Assembly: GCF_900113745.1 (NCBI RefSeq)
Contig: NZ_FOQL01000001.1
Coordinates: 248,001 to 312,000 of the forward strand
Direction: 5' to 3'
Length of the DNA: 64,000 nucleotides
Source: Pseudomonas guineae
GTDB lineage: Bacteria > Pseudomonadota > Gammaproteobacteria > Pseudomonadales > Pseudomonadaceae
A program made the position numbers and the translations under genes. Positions within the stretch are counted from its first letter, which is position 1; every line of letters starts with the position of its first letter. Of this stretch, positions 56,580 to 64,000 are shown piece after piece. The notes beneath the pieces are model-generated. The model worked only from the letters and a program-made list of their open reading frames with translations, searched no databases and was not told the DNA's origin.

Positions 56580-56960
56580 TCAGTGACCGATAGCATCCCA
56601 ACCGGATTTGACTTCACGCAACAGGTTGGACACTTCATCCAAAGCGGCAATGTCATTACCACGGTTGGCTTCCAGCAAACGACTAATCATGTACTCGTAG
56701 AGGCTGTCGAGGTTTTGCGAAAGCTCACCACCCACCTCATGATCCAAAGGCTCGCGCAGGCCGCCAATAATCGAAATAGACTTACCGATTAGCTCACCCT
56801 TTTCGGCAAATCTCTCACGCTGAATAGCACCACGAGCTTGAGCAGTGCGCTCAAGAGCGCCTTCCATCAGCATCTGGATCAAGCGATGCGGGCTGGCCTC
56901 GAATACTTCACTGTGCACGCTTACACGTTGGTACTGCTTCATGGCGGTCATGGCATTCAT
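56580..56960 (-). CDS. fliS: Flagellin export chaperone FliS
   Basis: 126 residues of the four-helix FliS family: AMKQYQRVSVHSEVFEASPH (N-terminal cap), HRLIQMLMEGALERTAQARG and LDSLYEYMISRLLEANRGND. It binds newly made flagellin and stops it from polymerising in the cytosol. AGGAGAG precedes the ATG. A sigma28-type promoter lies in the 91-base gap behind fliD, so fliS-fliT can be transcribed apart from fliD. Confidence 0.93.
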   Translation of the reverse strand: MNAMTAMKQYQRVSVHSEVFEASPHRLIQMLMEGALERTAQARGAIQRERFAEKGELIGKSISIIGGLREPLDHEVGGELSQNLDSLYEYMISRLLEANRGNDIAALDEVSNLLREVKSGWDAIGH

Positions 56961-56994
56961 GGGGGGCTCTCCTCGTTAATCGCTACTATTCTAT

Positions 56995-57021
56995 GTATCG
57001 GCAACGAAGGGCTGGACTTTA
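56995..57021 (-). promoter_or_regulatory. Sigma28 (FliA) promoter of fliS
   Basis: On the minus strand TAAA (57018-57021), exactly 15 bases, then GCCGATAC (56995-57002); the FliA consensus is TAAA-N15-GCCGATAA, so only the last base differs. It lies 35-61 bases upstream of the fliS ATG. Confidence 0.8.
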
Positions 57022-57051
57022 TAGGTAGATTTAAGTTCTGGTGAAAAAACG

Positions 57052-58515
57052 TTATTTATTATTGCTGACAACACCGGGCATGTTCTCAAACAAAGACGTC
57101 AAGCTATCGCTGGTCGTCTTTAACTGACCAACCAGCGCATCCATGGCGTTGTATTGTTTATACAAGCGATCAGTCAGTGAAGTCATTCGCGTTGCCAGCT
57201 CAGTTTTCTGTTTGTCGACCTTGCTCAAGGTGGCCTGCAACGAATCTGTGCGCTGTTCAAGGATGCCGCCGCTATCGGTGTAGCCCGCAAGCTTGCTCGA
57301 TAGTCGCGCAGCCAAGCCTGTGTCACCGGTGAAATACCCAGCGATACCATCAAAGTCAGCACTGATGGCCTTACCCAGAATGGTCGAGTCAACCTTCAAG
57401 GTACCGTCTTTCTGAGTGGTCACGCCGAGATCAGCCAGAACGCGAAATGCGCCATCACCCTGCACAGTCGTGAGTTCACTGCGCACCATATTGACCAAGG
57501 AGCGCACCGAGCTATCGCCCAGCAATGCACCCGTCACAGGGGCTGAGGTGTCATTAACCACAGTCACCTTAGTGGCCGAGTTAATAAAACCAATCATGGT
57601 GTTGTAAGCATCGGCAAATTTTTGCACGTTGGCCTTAACGCCAGCCTGATCCTGGGCAATCGTCAGCGTGCTGGTGCCCAGGGTTTTTAGGTCCAGGCTC
57701 ACGCCATCAATCACTTTGTCGATGGTGTTGGTATCACGGGTTATGCTCAGACCATCGACAGTAATCTTAGAACTTTGCGCGGCCGTAATGACCTTGCCAG
57801 ACGCATTAAACGTTTGCATGTCGGCGATATAGTTAGCGTCGCTGGTACCGTCTGGATAGGCCGTCGCATCAGGGGCGACAGGGTTGCCAGAAAAAGCCAG
57901 CGTATTCAGCGCAGTTTGACCCGCCTCGGCGGCGCCACCGACAACGCTGACAGTGATGTCATTACCGTCGCCCGATTTGCTACCACTGAGCACCAGTCGA
58001 GAGCCCTGATCATCGGTGACAATGCTGGCACTGACACCTCCAGCTGCCTTATTGATCGCATCACGCAGCCCAGCCAGGGTGTTGTTGCTGGCGTCGACCA
58101 CCACATCCAGCACATTGGTAGCACCGACTTTGATCGACAAGGTACCGCTCGACAGCGTTATGCCCTCCACACTTGGCACCGCCGCCAACGCCACTTTGCT
58201 GCTGCTGGCAAGCTGGGTTACTTCTAACTTATAGCTACCGGCAGGTGCGCTTTGGCTCGCTGTAGCCGCCAGTACCTTGTTGTCGCTGGAGGATGCCGTG
58301 CGGGCCAGAAACTGCGATGGACTGTTAAGTGCCGCCAGGGCTGTTTGAAAGCCGCTGATGGCTCCTTTGAGCTGACCCAAACTAGTCAGCTGCGTGGTGG
58401 TCTTGCTTTCCAGCTTACCCAACTGGCTTTGCTTGGGGGCTTGCTCGGCGTTGACCATGGCCTTGACGATACTGTCGATATCTATGCCCGAACCGATACC
58501 TGTAATGCCTGCCAT
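57052..58515 (-). CDS. fliD: Flagellar filament cap protein FliD
   Basis: 487 residues. The N-terminus MAGITGIGSGIDIDSIVKAM and the coiled-coil C-terminus (LSKVDKQKTELATRMTSLTD, LYKQYNAMDALVGQLKTTS) are conserved; the middle is variable, as usual for this surface-exposed protein. FliD forms the pentameric or hexameric cap beneath which flagellin folds, and in P. aeruginosa it binds mucin. It is located between flaG and fliS. Confidence 0.95.
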   Translation of the reverse strand: MAGITGIGSGIDIDSIVKAMVNAEQAPKQSQLGKLESKTTTQLTSLGQLKGAISGFQTALAALNSPSQFLARTASSSDNKVLAATASQSAPAGSYKLEVTQLASSSKVALAAVPSVEGITLSSGTLSIKVGATNVLDVVVDASNNTLAGLRDAINKAAGGVSASIVTDDQGSRLVLSGSKSGDGNDITVSVVGGAAEAGQTALNTLAFSGNPVAPDATAYPDGTSDANYIADMQTFNASGKVITAAQSSKITVDGLSITRDTNTIDKVIDGVSLDLKTLGTSTLTIAQDQAGVKANVQKFADAYNTMIGFINSATKVTVVNDTSAPVTGALLGDSSVRSLVNMVRSELTTVQGDGAFRVLADLGVTTQKDGTLKVDSTILGKAISADFDGIAGYFTGDTGLAARLSSKLAGYTDSGGILEQRTDSLQATLSKVDKQKTELATRMTSLTDRLYKQYNAMDALVGQLKTTSDSLTSLFENMPGVVSNNK

Positions 58516-58576
58516 GTCAAACCCCCGTCAAAAAATTGTCTGCAGTGGATGATTTACCCGCCTACAGACGAAACAA

Positions 58577-58591
58577 CCAAGAAACATGCCA
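58577..58591 (-). promoter_or_regulatory. Weak sigma54-like site before fliD
   Basis: On the minus strand TGGCAT-GTTTC-TTGG resembles -24/-12 spacing but the -12 element has GG instead of GC. It starts directly after the flaG stop, about 62-76 bases upstream of the fliD ATG. Expression of fliD from a sigma54 promoter is reported in related species, which is the only reason to list it. Confidence 0.25.
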
Positions 58592-58957
58592 TCAGGCACG
58601 TGCTTCAAACATCAAGCTGCGCAGCGATTCAAGCTGTTCCGAAAGGCGCAGGGCCTCCTCGGATGGCAGTTGACGAATCACCTCACCGGAGTCGCGGTCC
58701 GTCACCTTAACGACCACCTCACCGCTGCTGTCATCCACACTAAAATCTAGGCTGCGTTGCACGTTCTGCACAAACGAAGAAATGCTCGCCACGGCAGAGT
58801 CTAGACTCTCCCGCGCAAGCGTTTGGTCTTCTGGCTGTTTAGCCGCAAGGGCTTCAACAGTTTCAAGTGCAGTGGCTTCGATACTTTTACTGCTACCTAG
58901 AGGTTCACGCACGCTGGCCGCTGACTGCGGTATCGTTGCAAGTTTAGCAAAATCCAT
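58592..58957 (-). CDS. flaG: FlaG family protein
   Basis: 121 residues; the conserved second half contains LDFSVDDSSGEVVVKVTD, RDSGEVIRQLPSEEALRLSE, which defines FlaG. FlaG affects filament length in Pseudomonas, Campylobacter and others, by an unknown mechanism. The N-terminal half is variable and polar. A GGGAGG site precedes the ATG. Located between fliC and fliD. Confidence 0.93.
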   Translation of the reverse strand: MDFAKLATIPQSAASVREPLGSSKSIEATALETVEALAAKQPEDQTLARESLDSAVASISSFVQNVQRSLDFSVDDSSGEVVVKVTDRDSGEVIRQLPSEEALRLSEQLESLRSLMFEARA

Positions 58958-58980
58958 ACTCTAACCTCCCATGGAGGAAA

Positions 58981-59006
58981 GGGAGGACAGGTCACCCCGC
59001 CCTCCC
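58981..59006 (-). terminator. Inverted repeat between fliC and flaG
   Basis: GGGAGG (58981-58986) and CCTCCC (59001-59006) flank a 14-base loop; on the minus strand CTTTCC follows. With a short stem and a poor T-run it would be a weak terminator at most, possibly reducing read-through from the very strong fliC unit. Confidence 0.35.
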
Positions 59007-59026
59007 TGCGTTATTGCAACCCCAGC

Positions 59027-60580
59027 TTACTGCAGCAGGGAAAGGACAGCCTGCGGCAACTGCTTGGCCTGGGCCAAAATCGCGGTGCCGGCCTGCTGCA
59101 GCACCTGATTTTTCGACAAGTTAGCGGTTTCTGCAGCATAGTCGGTGTCTTTGATCCGGCTGCGGGCAGCCGAGGCGTTCTCCGAAATATTCTGCAGGTT
59201 ATTGATGGTGTTATCGAAGCGGTTCTGCACCGCACCGAGGTCGGCACGCTGGGAGTCGATTGCAGCCAGAGCGTTATCAATAACAGACAATGCCTGTTGC
59301 GCACCATCAGCAGTTGAGATGTCCACCTTACCGATGTCTGCCAATTCCGATTTACCCGCAGAGAAAAGCTCGGTGGTCGTACCCGTTATCGCATAAGAAG
59401 TCGGCGAGTTCACTTGCACGTAACCAACCGCAGTGCCTCCGAGAACAGCTAGATCCGAAGCGTTAGCCGCATACGTACCGCCAGAGTTTTGCACATTAAC
59501 AGTAAGTGCACCGGCCGCATCAACAGCAGTAGTTCCGTCTTGTTTGAATACAGCACCAAACTCGATATTTTCACCGGTAGACGAGGTGACTGTTAGGATA
59601 TTGTCTTTGTCGAGATTAGCTGTTAGACCAAGTTTGGCGGCGTTTGAGTTGATCTGGCTGGCGAGATCTTCGGTCGAGGTAACACCCACGAACGCAACTG
59701 TCTCGCTACCCACTGTGAGGTTGAAGTTAAGGGCCTGTGCACCAGCAGCAGTAAGGTCCACTCCAATCTTGGCAACTGTACGCGCACTCGCAGACAGACC
59801 TGGAATCGCGCCTTCAAACTTAGCCGCAACACTCTTAGCTGAGTCAGTGGTTACGATGGAAACCGCTTTTGTTTCACCACCGCCTACGACAGTCAGCGAT
59901 TGTGCTGTGAAGACAGCAGGACCTAAAGCTGCCGCACCAGCAGTAGGAGCAACGATTGGACCACTTGCAGTAACGGAATTACCAGCAGTGGCCGCAACAG
60001 CCGGTGTCCCGACCGCAGCTGAAAGGGAAGCAGTCCTCGTAGTGCCACCAGCACTATTCAGCTGGAAAGAGCCCACTTTATTTGCCGCAGCACTTTTCAG
60101 GCTAACGTCGATAGTCTCATACGCATTCGAACCCACTTGGAAGCTGGAAGTACCGAACGAACCATCAAGCAACTTACGACCACCGAAGGTGGTGGTGTCA
60201 GCAATACGCGTCAGCTCACTTTGCAGCGCAGACACTTCTTTCTGTAGAGATGAGCGATCAGCGTCGCTGTTAGAGCCGTTAGCTGACTGGATGGATAGGT
60301 CACGCATCCGTTGCAGCAGGTTAGTAGATTGCTGCAGAGCACCTTCAGCGGTTTGCGACAGGGAGATACCATCGTTGGCGTTACGTACCGCCACATTCAA
60401 ACCGCTGATCTGACTGGTCAGGCGGTTAGAAATTTGCAAGCCTGCTGCGTCGTCCTTGGCACTGTTAATACGCGAACCAGTGGACAGACGCTCCAGCGAT
60501 GTATTGAGCGCATTGGACGAACTGGTCAAGTTGCGCTGAGTGTTGAGCGATGCAATGTTGGTATTTACTGTAAGAGCCAT
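59027..60580 (-). CDS. fliC: Flagellin FliC
   Basis: 517 residues from the ATG at 60580 ([17 protein letters not shown]), with GGAGGAC upstream; longer in-frame extensions cover the promoter and are not real. The D0/D1 N-terminus ([34 protein letters not shown]) and C-terminus ([24 protein letters not shown]) are highly conserved, including the region recognised by TLR5. The central ~250 residues are Ala/Thr/Ser-rich and variable; these surface domains would be the sites of any glycosylation by the adjacent genes. Confidence 0.97.
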   Translation of the reverse strand: MALTVNTNIASLNTQRNLTSSSNALNTSLERLSTGSRINSAKDDAAGLQISNRLTSQISGLNVAVRNANDGISLSQTAEGALQQSTNLLQRMRDLSIQSANGSNSDADRSSLQKEVSALQSELTRIADTTTFGGRKLLDGSFGTSSFQVGSNAYETIDVSLKSAAANKVGSFQLNSAGGTTRTASLSAAVGTPAVAATAGNSVTASGPIVAPTAGAAALGPAVFTAQSLTVVGGGETKAVSIVTTDSAKSVAAKFEGAIPGLSASARTVAKIGVDLTAAGAQALNFNLTVGSETVAFVGVTSTEDLASQINSNAAKLGLTANLDKDNILTVTSSTGENIEFGAVFKQDGTTAVDAAGALTVNVQNSGGTYAANASDLAVLGGTAVGYVQVNSPTSYAITGTTTELFSAGKSELADIGKVDISTADGAQQALSVIDNALAAIDSQRADLGAVQNRFDNTINNLQNISENASAARSRIKDTDYAAETANLSKNQVLQQAGTAILAQAKQLPQAVLSLLQ

Positions 60581-60669
60581 GATGCTGTCCTCCGGGGACG
60601 AGTAATTGCCTGAGCCTGCGAGCTTGGGCCGGCATGCCCAGGCACCCATAAAGTTCGCATTCGAAATAT

Positions 60670-60696
60670 TTATCGCCCCAAAAGCACAAAGCTTTA
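60670..60696 (-). promoter_or_regulatory. Sigma28 (FliA) promoter of fliC
   Basis: On the minus strand TAAA (60693-60696), exactly 15 bases, then GGCGATAA (60670-60677); the consensus is TAAA-N15-GCCGATAA. It lies 90-116 bases upstream of the fliC ATG and partly under the longest possible extension of the divergent glycosyltransferase frame, which argues for the later start of that gene. Confidence 0.92.
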
Positions 60697-60798
60697 GGGG
60701 CTTGCATGAAAAAAAAATTTGGCCCCGGGCTAGAGCTTGCGAACGCACCATTCCTCCTGCATCGTGGTCCCATCCAAGCCCGACAAGACACCTCAGCT

Positions 60799-62424
60799 AT
60801 GATCAACCCGCGCGAGAAAGCACAACAAAAAATCATTCAGTCGTTGCAGCAAGCTGAACGAAGTAACGACCTTGCAGCTCAAGCAAACCTATATGTAAAA
60901 CTTGCCACCTTAGTACCTGAGCATGCTGTAGCTCACGCTCGAGCAGCAGCGTTATTACACTCACAAGGCCGCGATGCCAAAGCTTTTCACCACATCAAGC
61001 AGGCCTTGGAACTGCCATCCTGTGAAGAAGTGGACACCCTGATTTTCCCGCTTCTGGCCCAAAGAGCCGATATGCTAAAGCAGAACCTTGAGCACACCCA
61101 TGCTTGGTTCCAGGCGCACCCTAACTTTTGGAGGCTACAGCTGCTGGCACTGGCATTGATTGCCCAGGAACAGTTTTCCGAAGCAGAGCAACTCATCACC
61201 AGAGCACTTGAGCATCCCGACTACGGACCACACTCACACTGGCTGCTGCTGACACTCGCACACATATATTATTGCCTGCTGCAATTTCACGAGAGCATTG
61301 CCTGCTGCCAACTGGTACTGGAACTCACCCCTAATGACCAACAAGCTCTGTATAAGCTAGCCAGTAACTACAACAAACTAGGTCAATACCGCCAAGCGAT
61401 AGATTATTACAATCAGGTACTCGAACTCAGCCCAGACGATATCGATGCCCACCACTGTCTTGCCCAATTGATGCTCAAACTTGGCAACTTCCAACAAGGC
61501 TGGAAACATAACGAATGGCGCTGGGCCAAATCCATTGCAGATCAAGCCCACACATTCAACATCCCTGAATGGCAGGGCGAAACACTCGAGGGTAAAAGAC
61601 TGTTGGTTTGGTGTGAGCAAGGCGTTGGCGACCAAATCATGTTCGCCACTGTCATTTCAGACCTATTGGCATGGACAGAGCACATTGCCTGGGAGTGTGA
61701 TCCGCGGCTAGTCCCTTTACTCAATAGAAGCATGCCTAACATTAATTTCATTGAAAAAAGCACACCGACGCAAGGCAAGCCCATTCTTAAAATCTGGCCA
61801 TCTTCTGACTACCATATCCCCGCAGGTAGTTTGTGTAAAATATTGCGTAGTGACATTGGCAAGTTCTCAAAACCAAATGCTTTTCTGCAAGCAGAAAAAG
61901 AGAAAACAAAAATAATCCGTAGTAGTTATAAAAAACAATTTCCCGAGAAATTACTGGTTGGTATTTCATGGCGCGGAGGCACAACTGCTGGCACAAACAA
62001 ATATACCCGCAGCCTAAAACACAATGAAATGCAAGCTCTCAGCGCTTTGACCAACGTACAGTTCATCAACTTACAATATGGCAATACAGAGGATGAACTG
62101 GCCAGCCTGACTGATATTGGCCTCGACATTTACAACGACAGGGATATCAATCCATTAGTCAATATCGATGACCAAGCCGCGCAAATTTCTGCACTCGACT
62201 TAATTATAACAATTGATAACACCACAGTGCACTTAGCCGGAGCCTTAGGCATGCCCACGTACCTGCTTCTACCTGCAGACCCTGACTGGCGCTGGGGACT
62301 AGAGCAAGAAACCAGTTACTGGTATCCATCCGTAGAATTTATTCGCAATCAAAACACCCAGAATTGGATGAATGCTATCGAAACGGCTATTGCGAAAATT
62401 GCTAATATCAGACCGAACGAGTGA
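60799..62424 (+). CDS. TPR-glycosyltransferase, presumed flagellin-modifying
   Basis: 541 residues from the ATG at 60799 (MINPREKAQQK). About residues 20-240 are tetratricopeptide-like helices (ALYKLASNYNKLGQYRQAID; YNQVLELSPDDIDAHHCLAQ). The C-terminal half has GT-B/GT9-41-like features: GKRLLVWCEQGVGDQIMFA, LLVGISWRGGTTAG, LDLIITIDNTTVHLAGALG and PTYLLLPADPDWRW. Such TPR-GT proteins lie in flagellin glycosylation loci. It is divergent from fliC and notably more AT-rich than its neighbours, suggesting transfer. The acceptor and sugar are unknown. Confidence 0.82.
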   Translation: MINPREKAQQKIIQSLQQAERSNDLAAQANLYVKLATLVPEHAVAHARAAALLHSQGRDAKAFHHIKQALELPSCEEVDTLIFPLLAQRADMLKQNLEHTHAWFQAHPNFWRLQLLALALIAQEQFSEAEQLITRALEHPDYGPHSHWLLLTLAHIYYCLLQFHESIACCQLVLELTPNDQQALYKLASNYNKLGQYRQAIDYYNQVLELSPDDIDAHHCLAQLMLKLGNFQQGWKHNEWRWAKSIADQAHTFNIPEWQGETLEGKRLLVWCEQGVGDQIMFATVISDLLAWTEHIAWECDPRLVPLLNRSMPNINFIEKSTPTQGKPILKIWPSSDYHIPAGSLCKILRSDIGKFSKPNAFLQAEKEKTKIIRSSYKKQFPEKLLVGISWRGGTTAGTNKYTRSLKHNEMQALSALTNVQFINLQYGNTEDELASLTDIGLDIYNDRDINPLVNIDDQAAQISALDLIITIDNTTVHLAGALGMPTYLLLPADPDWRWGLEQETSYWYPSVEFIRNQNTQNWMNAIETAIAKIANIRPNE

Positions 62425-62445
62425 TCGCATAAATTGAGATGGCCT

Positions 62446-63171
62446 TTAAACTTTGACCAACACTCCATCTTCGCCAACAAACCTACCGATAATTTTATAT
62501 GATTCACCATGCAATGGCAGCGGTAAGTTATAGTTAGTACCACCCCAGCCGTGCTCAAGCACCTCTGCATTAGCACCTTGAGCAACAGGAAACGGGAAGT
62601 AATCCTTCAAAACTTCAAAAGGATCTAATTGGTAAAAGCCTGTAACATCAGCGCCAGATCCCGCGCGCCGATAAGCTGCATCTATATCAACCGGTCGTTT
62701 TTTTAAAATACACCCAAGTTCAAAATTCTGTAACAGTGCAGCTTCAGAACAATCAAAGCCAGCAAGTATCAAATTATAGCATAGCAATCCAGAGTTCCAA
62801 CTTGTCAAGTGACCTGCAATTAAACGCTCTCTTGGATGTATGGGTACTACAATCACCAAAACCCCATCTTCTTTTAGACAAGTGAAAATTTTTTCAAGAA
62901 AAAGCCCAACATTGCGCTGATGCTCCAGAACATGAGAGCACCAAATCACATCGAAGCTTCTCTCAAATTCAATTTCCAAGAAGTCGCCGACAAAGTCTGC
63001 ATTTTTATTCATATCTACAGAAAAAACTTTCTTTCCGAACATCTCAAAAAAATATTTCTGCAATCCATCACCAGAACCAATATCTAACACGCTCTCAAAT
63101 TCATAATCGCTGACCAACTTCAATGCCGAATGGAGGCCCCAATCAAGCCTAACTTCTCTTACGTCACTCAT
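62446..63171 (-). CDS. SAM-dependent methyltransferase of the flagellin-modification insert
   Basis: 241 residues. The class I fold shows motif I VLDIGSGDGLQKYF, KVFSVDMNKNADFV and FDVIWCSHVLEHQRNV (the -EH- post-motif), then LKEDGVLVIVVPIHPRE. No HTH or membrane segment. Codon and base use is strikingly AT-rich versus flagellar genes on either side. It is convergent with the glycosyltransferase, and may methylate a flagellar sugar or a residue; that is inferred from position alone. Confidence 0.78.
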   Translation of the reverse strand: MSDVREVRLDWGLHSALKLVSDYEFESVLDIGSGDGLQKYFFEMFGKKVFSVDMNKNADFVGDFLEIEFERSFDVIWCSHVLEHQRNVGLFLEKIFTCLKEDGVLVIVVPIHPRERLIAGHLTSWNSGLLCYNLILAGFDCSEAALLQNFELGCILKKRPVDIDAAYRRAGSGADVTGFYQLDPFEVLKDYFPFPVAQGANAEVLEHGWGGTNYNLPLPLHGESYKIIGRFVGEDGVLVKV

Positions 63172-63241
63172 TCATTCAACCTAACCCTTAAATACATTAA
63201 ACAACCAACAGAACGCTCTAAGCCTCTAGTACAGCATTAGA

Positions 63242-64000
63242 TTAAAGTTTATTGAATAAATTCAAGCTGCTGATTTTCACATAGCTCTGCTGGGCAGCCT
63301 CAAGGATGATGGTCTGGAACGACAGGCGCGACAGCGCCTCGGCGTAATCTAGCTCACGCAAGTTGGCCTGTACGCCTTTATTGACCAAGGTGACATCGTC
63401 ATTGTCGACCTGGGTGGTGTCGATAATGTTCATGCGCGCGCCAATTTCACCACGCACACTGTCCACCGTGCTCATACCTAAGTCGATATTGCTCAATGCC
63501 GCCGCCACCGCATCTCGTGTCGCGCGATTGCCGGCTGGGCTATCGATAGAGCTCTCTAATGCCATCCGTAAATTGGCGATGGTGTCGAGAATACCCTGCT
63601 TTTCTTCTGCTTTACGGCCGAGGGTAAAGGTGTCACCGGTCACGGGCGGGGCGGCCAGGGTGATTGATAAGCCATTGCTTTGTACGGTGAGTGGATAAGC
63701 CGTGGCAGCACTGGAAAACCCAGGGGTTAAGGTTAACGGCGCGGCGAAGTTGAAGTCCGTCGAGGGCGCGGCCTCGGCTACTATCGTGAAGTCCAGCTTG
63801 CCGGCGGGGGTAAACGCGGCATAGGTGGCCGCGGGGTCTGTAACGGCTAAGGCCAGACTCTGCGCCGGATTGCCTGAAGCCGCGACACTGATGGCGGACT
63901 TGGCACCGACCACGACAGTTTCACCACCGACGGGCACACCATCAAACTGCAGGGTAACACCACGAAAAACCAGTTTATCGCTTTGATCTGGGTTGCTGTC
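63242..64000 (-). CDS. flgL: Flagellar hook-filament junction protein FlgL, C-terminal part
   Basis: The frame runs from its stop at 63242 and remains open to the right edge, giving the last 252 residues of a protein normally ~430-530 long. The end SLDY-type DYAEALSRLSFQTIILEAAQQSYVKISSLNLFNKL resembles the flagellin-like C-terminal helix of FlgL, and IGARMNIIDTTQVDNDDVTL precedes it. Composition is back to the GC-rich norm. With fliC on the other side it brackets the modification insert, as in P. aeruginosa. Confidence 0.92.
   Translation of the reverse strand, partial: DSNPDQSDKLVFRGVTLQFDGVPVGGETVVVGAKSAISVAASGNPAQSLALAVTDPAATYAAFTPAGKLDFTIVAEAAPSTDFNFAAPLTLTPGFSSAATAYPLTVQSNGLSITLAAPPVTGDTFTLGRKAEEKQGILDTIANLRMALESSIDSPAGNRATRDAVAAALSNIDLGMSTVDSVRGEIGARMNIIDTTQVDNDDVTLVNKGVQANLRELDYAEALSRLSFQTIILEAAQQSYVKISSLNLFNKL

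Noticed and set aside
59433..60413. 326-codon plus-strand frame opposite fliC
   Set aside because: It mirrors the Ala/Thr/Ser-rich central domain of flagellin; no ribosome binding site or known domain.
60581..60751. N-terminal extension of flagellin by 57 codons
   Set aside because: The extension covers the sigma28 promoter and the untranslated leader; [15 protein letters not shown] at 60580 is the canonical flagellin start.
60706..60798. Earlier ATG for the glycosyltransferase
   Set aside because: It begins in an A-run 10 bases from the fliC -35 element and adds residues with no TPR features; the ATG at 60799 fits better.

Overview
The window is a stretch of a Pseudomonas-type gammaproteobacterial chromosome. 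The evidence is the gene content and order: rpsA-cmk-(tyrA-aroA fusion)-hisC-pheA-serC-gyrA, then mtnA/mtaD-ubiG-mupP, a CpxR/CpxA block, cyaB with a MASE2 domain, and the polar-flagellum order fleR-fleS-fleQ-fliT-fliS-fliD-flaG-fliC-[glycosylation genes]-flgL. Base composition is moderately GC-rich, except for a clearly AT-rich patch at about 60.8-63.2 kb. I saw no tRNA, rRNA, CRISPR array, transposase, integrase or prophage gene. Both ends cut through genes: rpsA on the left and flgL on the right.

Layout. (1) 1-10.7 kb, minus strand: a tightly packed run from gyrA through serC, pheA (chorismate mutase/prephenate dehydratase), hisC, the TyrA-AroA fusion and cmk to rpsA, with several start/stop overlaps that suggest translational coupling. 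Together these cover the chorismate, Phe/Tyr and Ser branches. (2) 10.9-16.9 kb: methionine salvage (mtnA, and divergently mtaD), then ubiG, the murein-recycling phosphatase mupP, a YciK-like SDR and a diguanylate cyclase. (3) 17-23.5 kb, mostly minus: rluB, a small DUF1289 gene, scpB-scpA, trpS, yciO and a PHP-domain nuclease, with yciI on the plus strand. (4) 23.5-27.5 kb: an envelope-stress block with a small coiled-coil membrane protein, cpxR, a Spy/CpxP-like chaperone and cpxA. It has a CpxR-box-like repeat upstream of the chaperone and a strong hairpin before cpxA. (5) 27.7-30.7 kb: two tandem trkH potassium-channel genes. (6) 30.7-45.3 kb: assorted regulators and transporters, including AraC types, a GntP-family permease, cyaB, a glycosyltransferase/metallophosphatase pair, csaA, an EamA exporter, a SelW-like protein, a short FimV paralogue, a marR-MFS pair with an obvious operator, and DUF2804. 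(7) 45.5-51.5 kb: recQ, yecA-type, ybaN-type, then lapG-lapD, the c-di-GMP-controlled adhesin-release switch. (8) 51.7-64 kb: flagellar regulators, chaperones, cap and filament genes, a two-gene presumed flagellin-modification insert, and the 3' part of flgL.

Regulation visible in the sequence: a sigma54 -24/-12 promoter for fleSR, a sigma70 promoter for fleQ overlapped by two AAATTGAC direct repeats that resemble FleQ half-sites, sigma28 promoters for fliC and separately for fliS, a sigma70 promoter for cyaB, a palindromic MarR operator and several intrinsic terminators. Second-messenger proteins recur (a diguanylate cyclase, CyaB, degenerate LapD, c-di-GMP-binding FleQ), so the second half of the window looks like a motile/attached lifestyle hub. 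I did not find a wholly new system. The best leads are the tandem trkH pair, the separately sigma28-driven fliS, the putative fleQ autoregulatory repeats, the AT-rich two-gene flagellin-modification insert, and the cpx block architecture.
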